Below, in pieces: positions 37,678 through 52,099 of a stretch of 64,000 nucleotides of DNA. Every line of letters begins with the position of its first letter. Position 1 is the stretch's first letter. A program made the position numbers and the translations under genes. The notes under the pieces are model-generated. The model saw only the letters and a program-made list of their open reading frames with translations, was not told the origin of the DNA and searched no databases. Source of the DNA: Pseudomonas sp. P7548 (GTDB lineage Bacteria; Pseudomonadota; Gammaproteobacteria; Pseudomonadales; Pseudomonadaceae); assembly GCF_013386585.1 (NCBI RefSeq), contig NZ_JACARO010000047.1:62001-126000 (forward strand), written 5' to 3'.

Positions 37678-39140
37678 TGTCTCTTAGCCTAAATAAGATT
37701 TTTGCCCACGCCGGTCGTGATCTGTTGATTCGCGAGTTGAGCCTGGACAGCCGTAACGTACGCGCCGGTGACCTGTTCCTGGCGGTACCCGGCGGCAAGT
37801 TCGATGGTCGCGCGCACATCGCCGACGCGTTGCAGCGCGGTGCGGCCGCCGTGGCGTATGAAGTAGAAGGCGCCACCGTATTGCCGATCACTGACGTGCC
37901 GTTGATTCCGGTCAAGGGCCTGGCGGCACAACTGTCGGATATCGCCGGGCGTTTTTATGGCGACCCGAGCCGCCAGCTGAACCTGGTCGGCGTCACCGGC
38001 ACCAACGGCAAGACCAGCGTGACCCAATTGATCGCCCAAGCCCTGGATCTGCTGGGGCAACACTGCGGCATCGTCGGTACGTTGGGCACTGGCTTCTATG
38101 GCGCGCTGCAAAGCGGCCTGCACACCACGCCAAACCCGATTGCCGTGCAAGCGACCCTGGCCGACCTGAAAAAGGCCGGGGCCAAGGCGGTCGCCATGGA
38201 AGTGTCGTCCCACGGCTTGCACCAAGGGCGCGTTGCGGCGCTGGCCTTTGATGTGGCGGTGATGACCAACCTGTCCCGCGATCACCTGGATTACCACGGC
38301 ACCATGGAGGCCTACGCTGCCGAGAAGGCCAAGCTGTTTGCCTGGAACGACCTCAAGTGCCGCGTGGTGAACCTGGATGACGCATTCGGCCGCCAACTGG
38401 CAGCCGAAGACCGTGAATCGCGCCTGATCAGCTACAGCCTGGAAGATTCCAGTGCGTACCTGTATTGCCGTGATGCCCACTTCAATGACGAAGGTGTGCT
38501 CGCGACCTTGGTAACGCCGCAGGGCGAACATCATTTGCGCAGCAGCTTGCTCGGCCGCTTCAACCTGAGCAACACCCTGGCGGCTATCGGCGCCTTGCTC
38601 GGCTTGGATTACGCACTGGATGAAATCTTGCGTGTACTGCCGAAGCTGGAAGGCCCGGTAGGTCGCATGCAGCGCTTGGGTGGCGGCAAGCAGCCGCTGG
38701 TGGTGGTCGATTACGCCCACACCCCGGACGCCCTGGAAAAAGTATTGGTCGCCCTGCGCCCACACGCCAAGGGCAAGCTCCTGTGCCTGTTCGGCTGCGG
38801 CGGTGATCGTGATCGCGGCAAGCGTCCGCTGATGGCCGAGATCGTCGAGCGCCTGGCCGACGGTGTGCTCGTCACCGACGACAACCCGCGCAGCGAAGAC
38901 CCGAGCCAGATTTTCGATGACATCCGTGTCGGTTTTAAAGACGCTTCCCACGCGACCTTCGTTGCTGGTCGTGGTGCAGCCATCGCCCAATTGATCGCCA
39001 GCGCCAGCGCTGACGACGTGGTGGTGCTGGCCGGTAAAGGTCACGAGGACTATCAGGAAATCAACGGCGAGCGTCATGCCTTCTCCGACCTGGTCGAGGC
39101 CGATCACGCCCTGACCGCCTGGGAGGTCGCCCATGCTTAA
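37677..39140 (+). CDS. murE: UDP-MurNAc-tripeptide synthetase
   Basis: A 487-residue Mur ligase that adds meso-diaminopimelate to UDP-MurNAc-L-Ala-D-Glu in the cytoplasm. The ATP-binding loop is VTGTNGKTSVTQ, the carbamylated-lysine region follows SRDHLDYHGTMEAYAAEKAK, and the DNPRSEDP motif is the known marker of specificity for diaminopimelate over lysine. An N-terminal Rossmann-like UDP domain (SLDSRNVRAGDLFLAVPG) completes the order. It overlaps ftsI by one base and murF by eight. Confidence 0.96.
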
Positions 39141-40503
39141 AGCGATGACATTCAGCGAACTGCCCCAGGCCCTGTCGGCCCGTGTGTTGTCGAGCGATTG
39201 CAGCTTCGACGGCGTCAGTATCGACAGTCGCAACATCAAGCCGGGGCAGTTGTTCGTAGCACTGGCCGGCCCGCGCTTCGATGGCCATGACTACCTGAAT
39301 GATGTCGCCGCCAAAGGCGCCGTAGGTGCCTTGGTGCAGCGCGAAGTGGCAGAGTCCACCTTGCCGCAGCTGCTGGTCGCTGACACCCGCCTGGCCCTGG
39401 GCCAGCTGGGTGCGCTCAACCGCGCCGCGTTTGACAAGCCAGTGGCCGCCGTCACCGGTTCCAGCGGCAAGACCACCGTCAAGGAACTGCTCGCCGGTAT
39501 CCTGCGCACGCGCGGGCCGGTACATGCCACACGTGGCAACCTGAACAATGACTTCGGCGCACCGTTGACCCTGCTCGAACTGGCCCCGGAACACACGGCG
39601 GCCGTCATCGAGCTGGGCGCTTCGCGTATCGGCGAAATCGCCTACACCGTGGCGTTGACCAAGCCCCACGTGGTAATCATCAACAATGCCGGCACCGCCC
39701 ACGTGGGCGAGTTCGGCGGCCCGGAAAAAATCGTCGAGGCCAAGGGTGAAATCCTTGAAGGTCTTGATGCCTCGGGCACCGCTGTACTGAACCTGGACGA
39801 CAAGGCTTTTGAAACCTGGCGCGTACGCGCTGCCGGGCGCAAGGTCCTGACGTTTGCCGTGCTCAACGCCGCCGCCGACTTCCATGCCTCCAGCATCACC
39901 GTGGATGCCCGTGGTTGCCCGTCTTTCACCTTGCATACCCCGCAAGGCAGTGAGCACGTGCAGTTGAACCTGTTGGGCAACCATAACGTCGCCAATGCCC
40001 TGGCGGCTGCGGCTGCGGCTTACGCCTTGGGCGTGTCGCTGTTCGGCATCGCCACAGGCTTGGGCGCCGTGCAGCCGGTCAAAGGGCGCACCGTCGCGCA
40101 ACTGGCCACCAATGGCATGCGCGTCATTGATGACACTTACAACGCCAACCCGTCCTCGATCAATGCCGCCGTTGACCTGCTCAAGACCTTTGCCGGGCGC
40201 AAAGTGCTGGTGCTGGGTGACATCGGCGAGTTGGGTGATTGGGCCGAGCAAGGTCACCGCGAAGTGGGTGCCTACGCCGCTGGCAAAGTCGACGCGCTCT
40301 ACGCGGTCGGCACGAACATGGCCCATGCCGTCGACGCCTTCGGCCTCGGCGCGCGGCATTTCGCGAGCCAGGCCGAGCTGATCCAGGCGCTGGTCACGGC
40401 TGAACAAGACAAACAGACAACCATTTTGATCAAGGGATCGCGCAGCGCGGTGATGGAAAACGTCGTCGCGGCCTTGTGTGGCTCAAGTACGGAGAAACAT
40501 TAA
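39133..40503 (+). CDS. murF: UDP-MurNAc-tripeptide D-Ala-D-Ala ligase
   Basis: A 456-residue Mur ligase that completes the pentapeptide by adding D-Ala-D-Ala, made by Ddl. The ATP loop is [18 protein letters not shown]; the central domain has [11 protein letters not shown] and the [11 protein letters not shown] signature, and the C-terminal domain carries [18 protein letters not shown]. The start at 39133 lies eight bases inside the murE end, and its stop TAA shares a base with the mraY ATG (TAATG). Its length fits the family. Confidence 0.96.
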   Translation: MLKAMTFSELPQALSARVLSSDCSFDGVSIDSRNIKPGQLFVALAGPRFDGHDYLNDVAAKGAVGALVQREVAESTLPQLLVADTRLALGQLGALNRAAFDKPVAAVTGSSGKTTVKELLAGILRTRGPVHATRGNLNNDFGAPLTLLELAPEHTAAVIELGASRIGEIAYTVALTKPHVVIINNAGTAHVGEFGGPEKIVEAKGEILEGLDASGTAVLNLDDKAFETWRVRAAGRKVLTFAVLNAAADFHASSITVDARGCPSFTLHTPQGSEHVQLNLLGNHNVANALAAAAAAYALGVSLFGIATGLGAVQPVKGRTVAQLATNGMRVIDDTYNANPSSINAAVDLLKTFAGRKVLVLGDIGELGDWAEQGHREVGAYAAGKVDALYAVGTNMAHAVDAFGLGARHFASQAELIQALVTAEQDKQTTILIKGSRSAVMENVVAALCGSSTEKH

Positions 40504-41585
40504 TGCTGCTGCTGCTGGCTGAGTATCTGCAACAGTTCTACAAAGGCTTCGCGGTCTTTCAGTACCTGACCCTGCGCGGGATCCTGGGTGTGCTGACCGC
40601 GCTGTCTCTGTCGCTGTTCCTGGGGCCGTGGATGATCCGCACCCTGCAGAACCTGCAAATTGGTCAATCGGTTCGCAATGACGGCCCGCAGTCTCACCTG
40701 TCCAAATCCGGCACCCCGACCATGGGCGGTGCGTTGATCCTGTCGTCCATTGGTATCAGCACCCTGCTGTGGGCCGACCTGCACAACCGCTACGTGTGGG
40801 TGGTGCTGCTGGTAACCCTGTTGTTCGGCGCCATCGGCTGGGTCGATGACTACCGCAAAGTGATCGAGAAAAACTCCAAGGGCCTGCCGAGCCGCTGGAA
40901 ATATTTCTGGCAGTCGGTGTTCGGCCTGGCCGCAGCGATCTTCCTCTACACCACGGCGCCAAGCGCGGTGGAAACCACCTTGATCATCCCGATGCTCAAG
41001 GATGCCAGCATTCCACTGGGCATCGGCTTCGTGGTGCTGACCTATTTCGTGATCGTGGGCTCCAGCAACGCGGTCAACCTGACTGACGGCCTCGACGGCC
41101 TGGCGATCATGCCGACGGTGATGGTGGGCGGCGCGCTCGGCATCTTCTGCTACCTGTCGGGTAACGTGAAATTCGCGGAATACCTGCTGATCCCCTACGT
41201 ACCGGGCGCAGGTGAGTTGATCGTGTTCTGCGGCGCGCTGATCGGTGCCGGCCTGGGCTTCCTGTGGTTCAACACCTACCCGGCGCAAGTCTTCATGGGT
41301 GACGTCGGCGCACTGGCGCTGGGCGCGGCCCTGGGCACCATCGCGGTGATCGTTCGCCAGGAAATCGTGTTGTTCATCATGGGCGGTGTGTTCGTGATGG
41401 AAACCCTGTCGGTGGTCATCCAGGTGGCCTCCTTCAAATTGACCGGGCGCCGTGTATTCCGCATGGCGCCGATTCACCACCACTTTGAACTCAAGGGCTG
41501 GCCCGAGCCACGCGTGATCGTCCGCTTCTGGATCATCACCGTGATTCTGGTGCTGATCGGCCTTGCCACCCTGAAACTGAGGTAG
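40503..41585 (+). CDS. mraY: phospho-MurNAc-pentapeptide translocase
   Basis: A 360-residue inner-membrane enzyme of about ten helices that joins phospho-MurNAc-pentapeptide to undecaprenyl phosphate, giving lipid I. Catalytic residues are in [13 protein letters not shown] (two aspartates), [13 protein letters not shown] and the cytoplasmic histidine-rich loop [16 protein letters not shown]. The start [12 protein letters not shown] at 40503 matches homologues; the upstream frame is still murF. SGTPTMGG near residue 70 is the substrate loop. Confidence 0.97.
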   Translation: MLLLLAEYLQQFYKGFAVFQYLTLRGILGVLTALSLSLFLGPWMIRTLQNLQIGQSVRNDGPQSHLSKSGTPTMGGALILSSIGISTLLWADLHNRYVWVVLLVTLLFGAIGWVDDYRKVIEKNSKGLPSRWKYFWQSVFGLAAAIFLYTTAPSAVETTLIIPMLKDASIPLGIGFVVLTYFVIVGSSNAVNLTDGLDGLAIMPTVMVGGALGIFCYLSGNVKFAEYLLIPYVPGAGELIVFCGALIGAGLGFLWFNTYPAQVFMGDVGALALGAALGTIAVIVRQEIVLFIMGGVFVMETLSVVIQVASFKLTGRRVFRMAPIHHHFELKGWPEPRVIVRFWIITVILVLIGLATLKLR

Positions 41586-41591
41586 AAACGA

Positions 41592-42938
41592 GTGTCCCTG
41601 ATCGCTTCAGACCACTTCCGCATCGTTGTCGGCCTCGGCAAGAGCGGCATGTCCCTGGTTCGCTTCCTGGCGAACCGGGGCACGTCGTTTGCCGTGGCCG
41701 ACACGCGGGAAAATCCACCGGAGCTGGTCACGCTGCGCCGTGACTACCCGCACGTGGAAGTGCGTTGTGGCGAGCTGGATGTCGAGTTTCTGTGCCGCGC
41801 CGACGAACTCTACGTGAGCCCCGGCCTGGCCCTCGCGACACCGGCCCTGCAAGCCGCTGCGGCCCGTGGCGTGAAGCTGTCCGGCGACATCGACCTGTTC
41901 GCGCGTAATGCGAAGGCGCCCATCGTGGCCATCAGCGGCTCCAACGCGAAAAGCACCGTGACCACCCTGGTCGGCGAGATGGCGGCTGCGGCCGGCAAGC
42001 GCGTGGCCGTGGGCGGCAACCTTGGCACCCCGGCGCTGGACCTGCTCAGCGACGATGTCGAGCTGTACGTGATGGAGCTGTCGAGCTTCCAGCTGGAAAC
42101 CACCCACGACCTCGGCGCCGAAGTGGCGACCGTGCTGAACGTGAGTGAAGACCACATGGACCGCTACAGCGGCCTGCCGGCTTATCACCTGGCCAAGCAC
42201 CGGATCTTTCGGGGTGCCAGGCAAGTGGTGGTCAACCGCCAGGATGCCCTGAGCCGTCCGCTGATGGGCGAAGGCCTGCCGTGCTGGACCTTTGGCCTGG
42301 GCAAACCCGATTTCAAAGCCTTTGGCATTCGTGAGGAGAATGGCGAGAAATACCTGGCCTTCGAATTCCAGAACCTGATGCCGGTGCGTGAGTTGAAGAT
42401 CCGTGGCGCGCATAACCAGTCCAATGCCCTGGCGGCGTTGGCGCTGGGGCATGCCGTGGGCCTGCCGTTCGATGCCATGTTGTCGAGCCTGCGCACCTTC
42501 GCCGGGCTTGAGCACCGTTGCCAGTGGGTGCGCGACTTGAATGGCGTGAGCTACTACAACGACTCCAAGGCCACTAACGTTGGTGCTGCATTGGCCGCTA
42601 TCGAAGGCCTGGGGGCCGATATCGAAGGCAAGCTGGTGCTGATCCTTGGTGGTGACGGCAAAGGCGCCGACTTCAAAGACCTTAAAGGCCCGGTGGCTGC
42701 TCAGTGCCGCGCCGTGGTGCTGATGGGCCGCGACGCCGACGTGATCGCCGCCTCCCTCGGTGACGGCGTGCCGCAGGTACGTGCCACCTCCCTGGACGAT
42801 GCCATCGCCCAATGCCACGCCCTGGCCCAACCCGGCGATGCCGTGTTGCTGTCGCCGGCGTGTGCCAGTTTCGACATGTTCAAGAACTACGAAGAGCGCG
42901 GCCAGCTGTTCGCCCGCGGCGTGGAGGCCTTGGCATGA
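41592..42938 (+). CDS. murD: UDP-MurNAc-L-alanine:D-glutamate ligase
   Basis: A 448-residue Mur ligase. Its ATP loop reads AISGSNAKSTVTTLVGEM, that is G-S-N-A-K-S-T where most Mur ligases have G-T-N-G-K-T/S; the lysine and following Ser/Thr are kept. Other motifs are MELSSFQLE, VSEDHMDRY and NDSKATN in the C-terminal domain. The GTG start at 41592 lies six bases after the mraY stop. It ends in ATGA with ftsW. The altered loop is shared, as I recall, with other pseudomonad MurD proteins. Confidence 0.96.
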   Translation: MSLIASDHFRIVVGLGKSGMSLVRFLANRGTSFAVADTRENPPELVTLRRDYPHVEVRCGELDVEFLCRADELYVSPGLALATPALQAAAARGVKLSGDIDLFARNAKAPIVAISGSNAKSTVTTLVGEMAAAAGKRVAVGGNLGTPALDLLSDDVELYVMELSSFQLETTHDLGAEVATVLNVSEDHMDRYSGLPAYHLAKHRIFRGARQVVVNRQDALSRPLMGEGLPCWTFGLGKPDFKAFGIREENGEKYLAFEFQNLMPVRELKIRGAHNQSNALAALALGHAVGLPFDAMLSSLRTFAGLEHRCQWVRDLNGVSYYNDSKATNVGAALAAIEGLGADIEGKLVLILGGDGKGADFKDLKGPVAAQCRAVVLMGRDADVIAASLGDGVPQVRATSLDDAIAQCHALAQPGDAVLLSPACASFDMFKNYEERGQLFARGVEALA

Positions 42939-44158
42939 GTATCAACTTCCGTAACATCATCAAGCCCTACCCGTCGCCGATCATTACCGGCCGTGGCATC
43001 GACCTGGATTTCCCGATGCTCGCCGGTTGCCTCGCGCTGCTGGGCCTGGGCCTGGTGATGATCACCTCGGCATCGTCTGAGGTGGCCGCCGTGCAGTCGG
43101 GCAACACCCTGTACATGATGATCCGTCACTTGGTGTACCTGGTGATCGGCCTCGGCACCTGCATCGTCACCATGATGATCCCTATCGCCACCTGGCAACG
43201 CCTGGGCTGGTTGATGCTGATCGGTGCGTTTGGCTTGCTGATCATGGTGATCCTGCCCGGCATCGGCCGCGAGGTGAACGGTTCGATGCGCTGGATCGGC
43301 TTCGGCGCGTTCAACGTACAGCCGTCGGAAATCGCCAAGGTGTTTGTGGTGATCTACCTCGCCGGTTACCTGGTGCGTCGCCAGAAGGAAGTGCGCGAAA
43401 GCTGGATGGGCTTCTTCAAGCCGTTCATCGTGCTGCTGCCCATGGCCGGCCTGTTGCTGATGGAGCCCGACTTCGGTGCCACCGTCGTGATGATGGGCGC
43501 AGCGGCGGCGATGCTGTTCCTCGGGGGCGTGGGCCTGTTCCGCTTCACCTTGATGGTGGTGCTGGCGGTGGCGGCCGTGACCATTCTGGTCCAGGCGCAA
43601 CCCTACCGGATGGCGCGTCTGATCACCTTTACCGACCCATGGTCCGACCAGTTCGGCTCCGGCTACCAGTTGACCCAGGCACTGATCGCCTTCGGCCGCG
43701 GCGAGTGGCTGGGCGTGGGCCTGGGCAACAGCGTGCAGAAGCAGTTCTACCTGCCGGAAGCGCACACCGACTTCGTGTTCTCGGTACTCGCCGAAGAGCT
43801 GGGCGTGGTCGGTTCGCTGTGCACCGTCGCGCTGTTCGTATTCGTGTGTGTGCGTGGCATGTACATCGGCTTGTGGGCCGAGAAGGCCAAACAGTATTTC
43901 GCCGCGTATGTGGCCTACGGCTTGTCGTTCCTGTGGATCGGCCAGTTCCTGATCAACATCGGTGTGAACGTCGGCTTGCTGCCGACCAAGGGCCTGACCT
44001 TGCCGTTCCTCAGTTACGGCGGCAGTTCGTTGGTGATCTGCTGTGCGTGCCTGGGCTTGTTGCTGCGCATCGAGTGGGAGAGTCGAACTCACTTGGGCAG
44101 CGAAGAGATGGAGTTCAGCGAAAGCGACTTCGCCGAGGAGCCGACCCATGGGCGCTAA
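42935..44158 (+). CDS. ftsW: septal peptidoglycan glycosyltransferase FtsW
   Basis: A 407-residue SEDS-family inner-membrane protein with about ten helices. It polymerises lipid II at the septum in complex with FtsI. Conserved elements are MRWIGFGAFNVQPSEIAKV and LLMEPDFGATVV in the first half, then the EAHTDFVFSVLAEELG loop and GLTLPFLSYGGSS near the end. The start MSINFRNIIK at 42935 overlaps the murD stop (ATGA). An 11-base overlap with murG follows. Confidence 0.96.
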   Translation: MSINFRNIIKPYPSPIITGRGIDLDFPMLAGCLALLGLGLVMITSASSEVAAVQSGNTLYMMIRHLVYLVIGLGTCIVTMMIPIATWQRLGWLMLIGAFGLLIMVILPGIGREVNGSMRWIGFGAFNVQPSEIAKVFVVIYLAGYLVRRQKEVRESWMGFFKPFIVLLPMAGLLLMEPDFGATVVMMGAAAAMLFLGGVGLFRFTLMVVLAVAAVTILVQAQPYRMARLITFTDPWSDQFGSGYQLTQALIAFGRGEWLGVGLGNSVQKQFYLPEAHTDFVFSVLAEELGVVGSLCTVALFVFVCVRGMYIGLWAEKAKQYFAAYVAYGLSFLWIGQFLINIGVNVGLLPTKGLTLPFLSYGGSSLVICCACLGLLLRIEWESRTHLGSEEMEFSESDFAEEPTHGR

Positions 44159-45210
44159 TGTGCTGATCATGGCAGGCGGTACCGGGGGCCACGTGTTCCC
44201 GGCCCTGGCGTGCGCGCGGGAATTCCAGAGCCGTGGCTACACCGTGCACTGGCTGGGCACGCCTCGTGGGATCGAAAACGAGCTGGTGCCCAACGCCGGT
44301 TTGCCGCTGCACCTGATCAATGTGTCCGGCCTGCGCGGCAAGAGCAAATTGTCCCTGCTCAAGGCGCCGTTCGTGTTGCTCAAGGCGGTGTGGCAGGCGC
44401 GCAAGGTCATCCGTGAATTGAAGCCTGTGTGTGTGCTTGGTTTTGGTGGGTACGTGACCGGGCCGGGTGGTGTTGCCGCCAAGCTCGCCGGCGTGCCGGT
44501 GATCGTGCACGAGCAGAACGCCGTGGCCGGTACCGCCAACCGCCTGTTGGTGCCCTTGGCCGCCCGGGTGTGCGAGGCCTTCCCGAAGACCTTTGGTGCA
44601 TCCGACAAATTGCGTACTACCGGCAACCCGGTGCGCACGGAACTGTTCATGGACATCGCTCGCCAGGCACTGGCCGGGCGCAAGGCACACCTGCTGATCA
44701 TGGGCGGTAGCCTGGGCTCCGAGCCCTTGAACAAATTGCTGCCCGAAGCGCTGGCGCAACTCCCTGTGGAATTGCGCCCGGAAGTCTTCCATCAGGCCGG
44801 CAAAGATCACGGTGAAGTCACCGCCACGCGTTATCGCGAAGCCGGTGTGGAGGCGAACGTACAGCCTTTCATCAAAGACATGGCCCACGCCTATGGCTGG
44901 GCCGACCTGGTGGTCTGCCGCTCCGGTGCGCTGACCGTCAGTGAACTGGCTGCCGCCGGTCTGCCGTCCTTGCTGGTGCCTTTGCCCCACGCGATCGACG
45001 ATCACCAGACCCGCAACGCCGAATATTTGGCCGGGGAGGGCGCTGCCTTCCTGCTGCCGCAAAGAACGACTGGCGCCGCCGATTTGGCCGCACGCCTGAC
45101 CGAGGTTTTGATGCAACCGGAACGACTCAACAGCATGGCGAGCACCGCAAGCCGCCTGGCCAAACCTGACGCAACCCGCACCGTGGTCGATATCTGCCTG
45201 GAGGTGGCCC

Positions 45211-45218
<8 letters not shown>
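44148..45218 (+). CDS. murG: UDP-GlcNAc:lipid I GlcNAc transferase
   Basis: A 356-residue GT-B glycosyltransferase, peripheral on the inner membrane, that turns lipid I into lipid II. The N-terminal glycine-rich loop [17 protein letters not shown] and second G-loop [15 protein letters not shown] bind lipid I; the donor site is seen in MGGSLGS and the [18 protein letters not shown] stretch. Its start at 44148 is 11 bases inside ftsW. It overlaps murC by eight bases. Confidence 0.96.
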
Positions 45219-47609
<2,391 letters not shown>

Positions 47610-47613
47610 GCAC

Positions 47614-48483
47614 ATGAACGGCGCATCGCTTCGTCATCAGCCCCCACAAGCACCGAGCCGCAAGCCGGTGCCACGGGGTGCCAGCCGAATGGTGGCTAAA
47701 GAGCCGATGTCGGCGCGCCTGCCGAAAGCCAATTTTGGTTTCCTCAAGGCGCTGTTCTGGCCGGTGCTGCTGGTGGTGTTGGGCTTCGGAACCTACGAGG
47801 GCGCGCAGCGTCTGTTGCCGTATGCCGACCGGCCGATCACCAAGATCAGCGTGCAGGGCGACTTGAGCTATATCAGCCAGCAAGCGGTGCAGCAGCGCAT
47901 CGGCCCGTACCTGGCGGCGAGCTTCTTCACCATCGACCTGGCCGGCATGCGCTCGGAACTGGAACAGATGCCGTGGATCGCCCACGCCGAAGTCCGTCGC
48001 GTATGGCCGGACCAGGTGACGATCCGCCTGGAAGAACAACTGCCCGTGGCCCGTTGGGGTGACGAAGCGCTGTTGAACAACCAGGGCCAGGCGTTCACCC
48101 CGCGTGAGCTGGCCAACTACGAGCACCTGCCGCAGCTGTTCGGGCCGCAGCGGGCGCAGCAGCAAGTGATGCAGCAGTACCAGGCCCTGAGCCAGATGCT
48201 GCGGCCACTGGGCTTCTCCATTGCACGCCTGGAACTGCGTGAACGGGGTAGCTGGTTTTTGACGACCGGGGCAGGCAGTTCCGGCCCGGGCATCCAGTTG
48301 TTGCTGGGACGCGACCGCTTGGTGGAAAAGATGCGCCGCTTCATTGCCATCTATGACAAGACCTTGAAAGAACAGATTACGAACATTGCGAGCGTCGACC
48401 TGCGTTACGCCAACGGCCTTGCCGTCGGCTGGCGTGAACCGGCTGCGCCCACGGCAGCGCAACCCGCTGTCGCGAAGAATTAA
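47614..48483 (+). CDS. ftsQ: cell division protein FtsQ
   Basis: 289 residues. A long basic cytoplasmic tail (residues 1-45, rich in Pro and Arg) precedes one membrane helix ([19 protein letters not shown], about 47-65). The POTRA domain follows ([20 protein letters not shown]) and then the FtsQ beta domain with [23 protein letters not shown]. FtsQ docks FtsL/FtsB and helps recruit FtsWI. The start is ATG 47614, four bases after the ddlB stop. Confidence 0.95.
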   Translation: MNGASLRHQPPQAPSRKPVPRGASRMVAKEPMSARLPKANFGFLKALFWPVLLVVLGFGTYEGAQRLLPYADRPITKISVQGDLSYISQQAVQQRIGPYLAASFFTIDLAGMRSELEQMPWIAHAEVRRVWPDQVTIRLEEQLPVARWGDEALLNNQGQAFTPRELANYEHLPQLFGPQRAQQQVMQQYQALSQMLRPLGFSIARLELRERGSWFLTTGAGSSGPGIQLLLGRDRLVEKMRRFIAIYDKTLKEQITNIASVDLRYANGLAVGWREPAAPTAAQPAVAKN

Positions 48484-48498
48484 GAAGAGGCAGGACCC

Positions 48499-49761
48499 AT
48501 GGCAAACGTGCAAAGCGGCAAAATGATCGTCGGTCTCGATATCGGCACCTCCAAGGTGGTGGCGCTGGTCGGCGAGGTCGGGGAAGACGGCACGATCGAA
48601 ATCGTCGGTATTGGCACGCATCCGTCCCGGGGCCTGAAGAAGGGCGTGGTGGTGAACATCGAGTCCACCGTGCAATCGATCCAGCGCGCCATCGAAGAGG
48701 CGCAGCTGATGGCCGGTTGCCGGATCCACTCGGCGTTCGTCGGCGTGGCGGGCAACCATATCCGCAGCCTGAACTCCCACGGCATCGTGGCGATCCGCGA
48801 CCGCGAAGTCAGCTCCGCCGACCTTGAGCGTGTCCTCGACGCTGCCCAGGCCGTGGCGATCCCGGCTGACCAGCGCGTGCTGCACACCCTGCCGCAGGAC
48901 TACGTGATCGACAACCAGGAAGGCGTTCGCGAGCCCCTGGGCATGTCGGGCGTACGTCTGGAAGCCAAGGTCCACGTGGTGACCTGCGCCGTCAACGCCG
49001 CCCAGAACATTGAAAAATGCGTGCGCCGCTGCGGCCTGGAAATCGACGACATCATTCTGGAGCAGTTGGCCTCGGCCTACTCGGTACTGACTGACGACGA
49101 AAAAGAACTGGGCGTGTGCCTGGTGGACATCGGCGGCGGCACCACCGACATCGCGATCTTCACCGAGGGTGCGATCCGTCACACCGCCGTGATCCCGATT
49201 GCCGGCGACCAGGTGACCAACGACATCGCCATGGCGTTGCGCACACCGACCCAGTACGCCGAAGAAATCAAGATCCGCTACGCCTGCGCCCTGGCCAAGC
49301 TGGCCGGTGCCGGCGAGACCATCAAGGTGCCGAGCGTGGGCGACCGTCCACCGCGTGAGCTGTCGCGCCAGGCCCTGGCCGAAGTGGTCGAGCCACGCTA
49401 CGACGAGCTGTTCACCCTGATCCAGGCTGAACTGCGCCGCAGCGGCTACGAAGATTTGATCCCGGCCGGCATCGTGCTGACCGGTGGCACCTCGAAGATG
49501 GAAGGCGCGGTCGAACTGGCCGAGGAAATCTTCCACATGCCGGTCCGCCTGGGCGTGCCCCATGGCGTCAAGGGCCTGGGCGACGTGGTGCGCAACCCGA
49601 TTTATTCCACTGGCGTGGGCTTGCTGCTGTACGGGCTGCAAAAGCAGACCGACGGCATTTCCCTGTCGGGCCCGAGCATCCGTGACAGCTACCGCGGCGA
49701 CGACGAAGCCAAGGCGCCGTTGTTCGAGCGTTTGCAGGCCTGGGTCAAGGGCAACTTCTAA
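48499..49761 (+). CDS. ftsA: cell division protein FtsA
   Basis: A 420-residue actin-like ATPase that tethers FtsZ to the membrane and signals to late division proteins. The phosphate 1 motif GLDIGTSKVVALVGEV, phosphate 2 motif VDIGGGTTDIAIFTEGA, adenosine motif VLTGGTSKMEGAVELAEEIF and 1C subdomain are visible. The C-terminal amphipathic helix is ERLQAWVKGNF, the membrane anchor. It starts 15 bases after ftsQ with a GAAGAGG-type site. Confidence 0.96.
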   Translation: MANVQSGKMIVGLDIGTSKVVALVGEVGEDGTIEIVGIGTHPSRGLKKGVVVNIESTVQSIQRAIEEAQLMAGCRIHSAFVGVAGNHIRSLNSHGIVAIRDREVSSADLERVLDAAQAVAIPADQRVLHTLPQDYVIDNQEGVREPLGMSGVRLEAKVHVVTCAVNAAQNIEKCVRRCGLEIDDIILEQLASAYSVLTDDEKELGVCLVDIGGGTTDIAIFTEGAIRHTAVIPIAGDQVTNDIAMALRTPTQYAEEIKIRYACALAKLAGAGETIKVPSVGDRPPRELSRQALAEVVEPRYDELFTLIQAELRRSGYEDLIPAGIVLTGGTSKMEGAVELAEEIFHMPVRLGVPHGVKGLGDVVRNPIYSTGVGLLLYGLQKQTDGISLSGPSIRDSYRGDDEAKAPLFERLQAWVKGNF

Positions 49762-49843
49762 GCGATTTACCGCAACACCGACACACCGCAGCACCGTTGT
49801 AAGCAGTAGGCGAAAAAACTAGAGAAATGAAAGGAGAGGGAAC

Positions 49844-51049
49844 ATGTTCGAACTCGTAGACAACATCCCCGCAAGCCCGGTCATCAAAGTGATCGGTGTC
49901 GGCGGTGGCGGCGGCAACGCTGTCAACCACATGGTCAAGAGCAACATTGAAGGCGTTGAATTCATCTGCGCCAACACTGATGCCCAGGCGCTGAAAAGCA
50001 TCGGCGCGCGGACCATCCTGCAATTGGGCACCGCCGTGACCAAGGGCCTCGGCGCTGGCGCGAACCCGGAAGTCGGCCGTCAAGCCGCCCTGGAAGACCG
50101 CGAGCGTATTGCTGAAGTGCTGCAAGGCACCAACATGGTGTTCATCACCACGGGCATGGGCGGTGGTACCGGTACCGGTGCTGCGCCGATCATTGCCGAA
50201 GTGGCCAAGGAAATGGGCATTCTGACGGTTGCAGTCGTGACCCGTCCGTTCCCGTTCGAAGGCCGCAAGCGCATGCAGATCGCCGACGAAGGTATCCGTC
50301 TGCTGTCTGAAAGCGTCGACTCGTTGATCACCATCCCCAACGAGAAGCTGCTGACCATCCTGGGCAAGGACGCAAGCCTGCTGTCCGCGTTCGCCAAGGC
50401 TGACGATGTACTGGCCGGTGCCGTTCGCGGTATCTCCGACATCATCAAGCGCCCAGGCATGATCAACGTCGACTTTGCCGACGTCCGTACTGTCATGAGC
50501 GAAATGGGCATGGCCATGATGGGCACTGGTTGCGCCAGCGGTCCGAACCGTGCACGTGAAGCCACTGAAGCGGCCATCCGCAACCCGTTGCTCGAAGACG
50601 TGAACCTGCAAGGTGCACGCGGCATCCTGGTGAACATCACCGCCGGTCCTGACCTGTCCCTGGGTGAGTACTCCGACGTGGGTAGCATCATCGAAGCCTT
50701 CGCTTCCGAGCACGCCATGGTCAAAGTCGGCACCGTGATCGACCCGGACATGCGCGACGAGCTGCATGTGACCGTGGTTGCCACCGGCCTGGGTGCAAAA
50801 ATCGAGAAGCCTGTGAAGGTCATCGACAACACCCTGCACAACAGCCAAGCCAGCCACGCGAGCCAATCGGCTGCCGCTCCAGCGCCTGCGCGCCAGGAAC
50901 TGCCGTCGGTGAACTACCGTGACCTGGACCGTCCGACCGTGATGCGCAACCAGGCTCAGGCCGGTGCTGCGGCGTCCCGTAGCCCGAATCCGCAAGATGA
51001 TCTGGACTATCTGGACATCCCGGCATTCTTGCGTCGTCAGGCCGATTAA
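49844..51049 (+). CDS. ftsZ: cell division protein FtsZ
   Basis: A 401-residue tubulin-like GTPase that forms the Z ring. The G-loop GGGTGTGAAP lies at residues 106-115, and the synergy loop carries VDFADVRTVMSEMG with the catalytic aspartates. A variable linker rich in Ala, Ser and Gln (about 320-385) leads to the conserved tip DYLDIPAFLRRQAD, which binds FtsA and ZipA. The start has an excellent site, AAAGGAGAGGG, eight bases upstream. The 82-base gap before it is the largest inside the cluster and could hold a separate ftsZ promoter. Confidence 0.98.
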   Translation: MFELVDNIPASPVIKVIGVGGGGGNAVNHMVKSNIEGVEFICANTDAQALKSIGARTILQLGTAVTKGLGAGANPEVGRQAALEDRERIAEVLQGTNMVFITTGMGGGTGTGAAPIIAEVAKEMGILTVAVVTRPFPFEGRKRMQIADEGIRLLSESVDSLITIPNEKLLTILGKDASLLSAFAKADDVLAGAVRGISDIIKRPGMINVDFADVRTVMSEMGMAMMGTGCASGPNRAREATEAAIRNPLLEDVNLQGARGILVNITAGPDLSLGEYSDVGSIIEAFASEHAMVKVGTVIDPDMRDELHVTVVATGLGAKIEKPVKVIDNTLHNSQASHASQSAAAPAPARQELPSVNYRDLDRPTVMRNQAQAGAAASRSPNPQDDLDYLDIPAFLRRQAD

Positions 51050-51086
51050 TGGAATGTATCAGGGCTATGAAGGTGATTGGTGTTCA

Positions 51087-51109
51087 GCAAAGGTCTGGTC
51101 TGCTATTAT
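51087..51109 (+). promoter_or_regulatory. lpxC: candidate lpxC promoter with extended -10
   Basis: TGCTATTAT (51101-51109) reads as an extended -10 (TG-N-TATTAT). No good -35 is present at 51080-51086 (TGTTCA), which fits an extended -10 promoter. It lies 53 bases ahead of the lpxC start and would give lpxC expression independent of the division genes. Confidence 0.45.
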
Positions 51110-51125
51110 CGCCAGCCTTTGTTGA

Positions 51126-52073
<948 letters not shown>

Positions 52074-52099
52074 GTAACAACTCTCTTTCTTTAGTTTTG

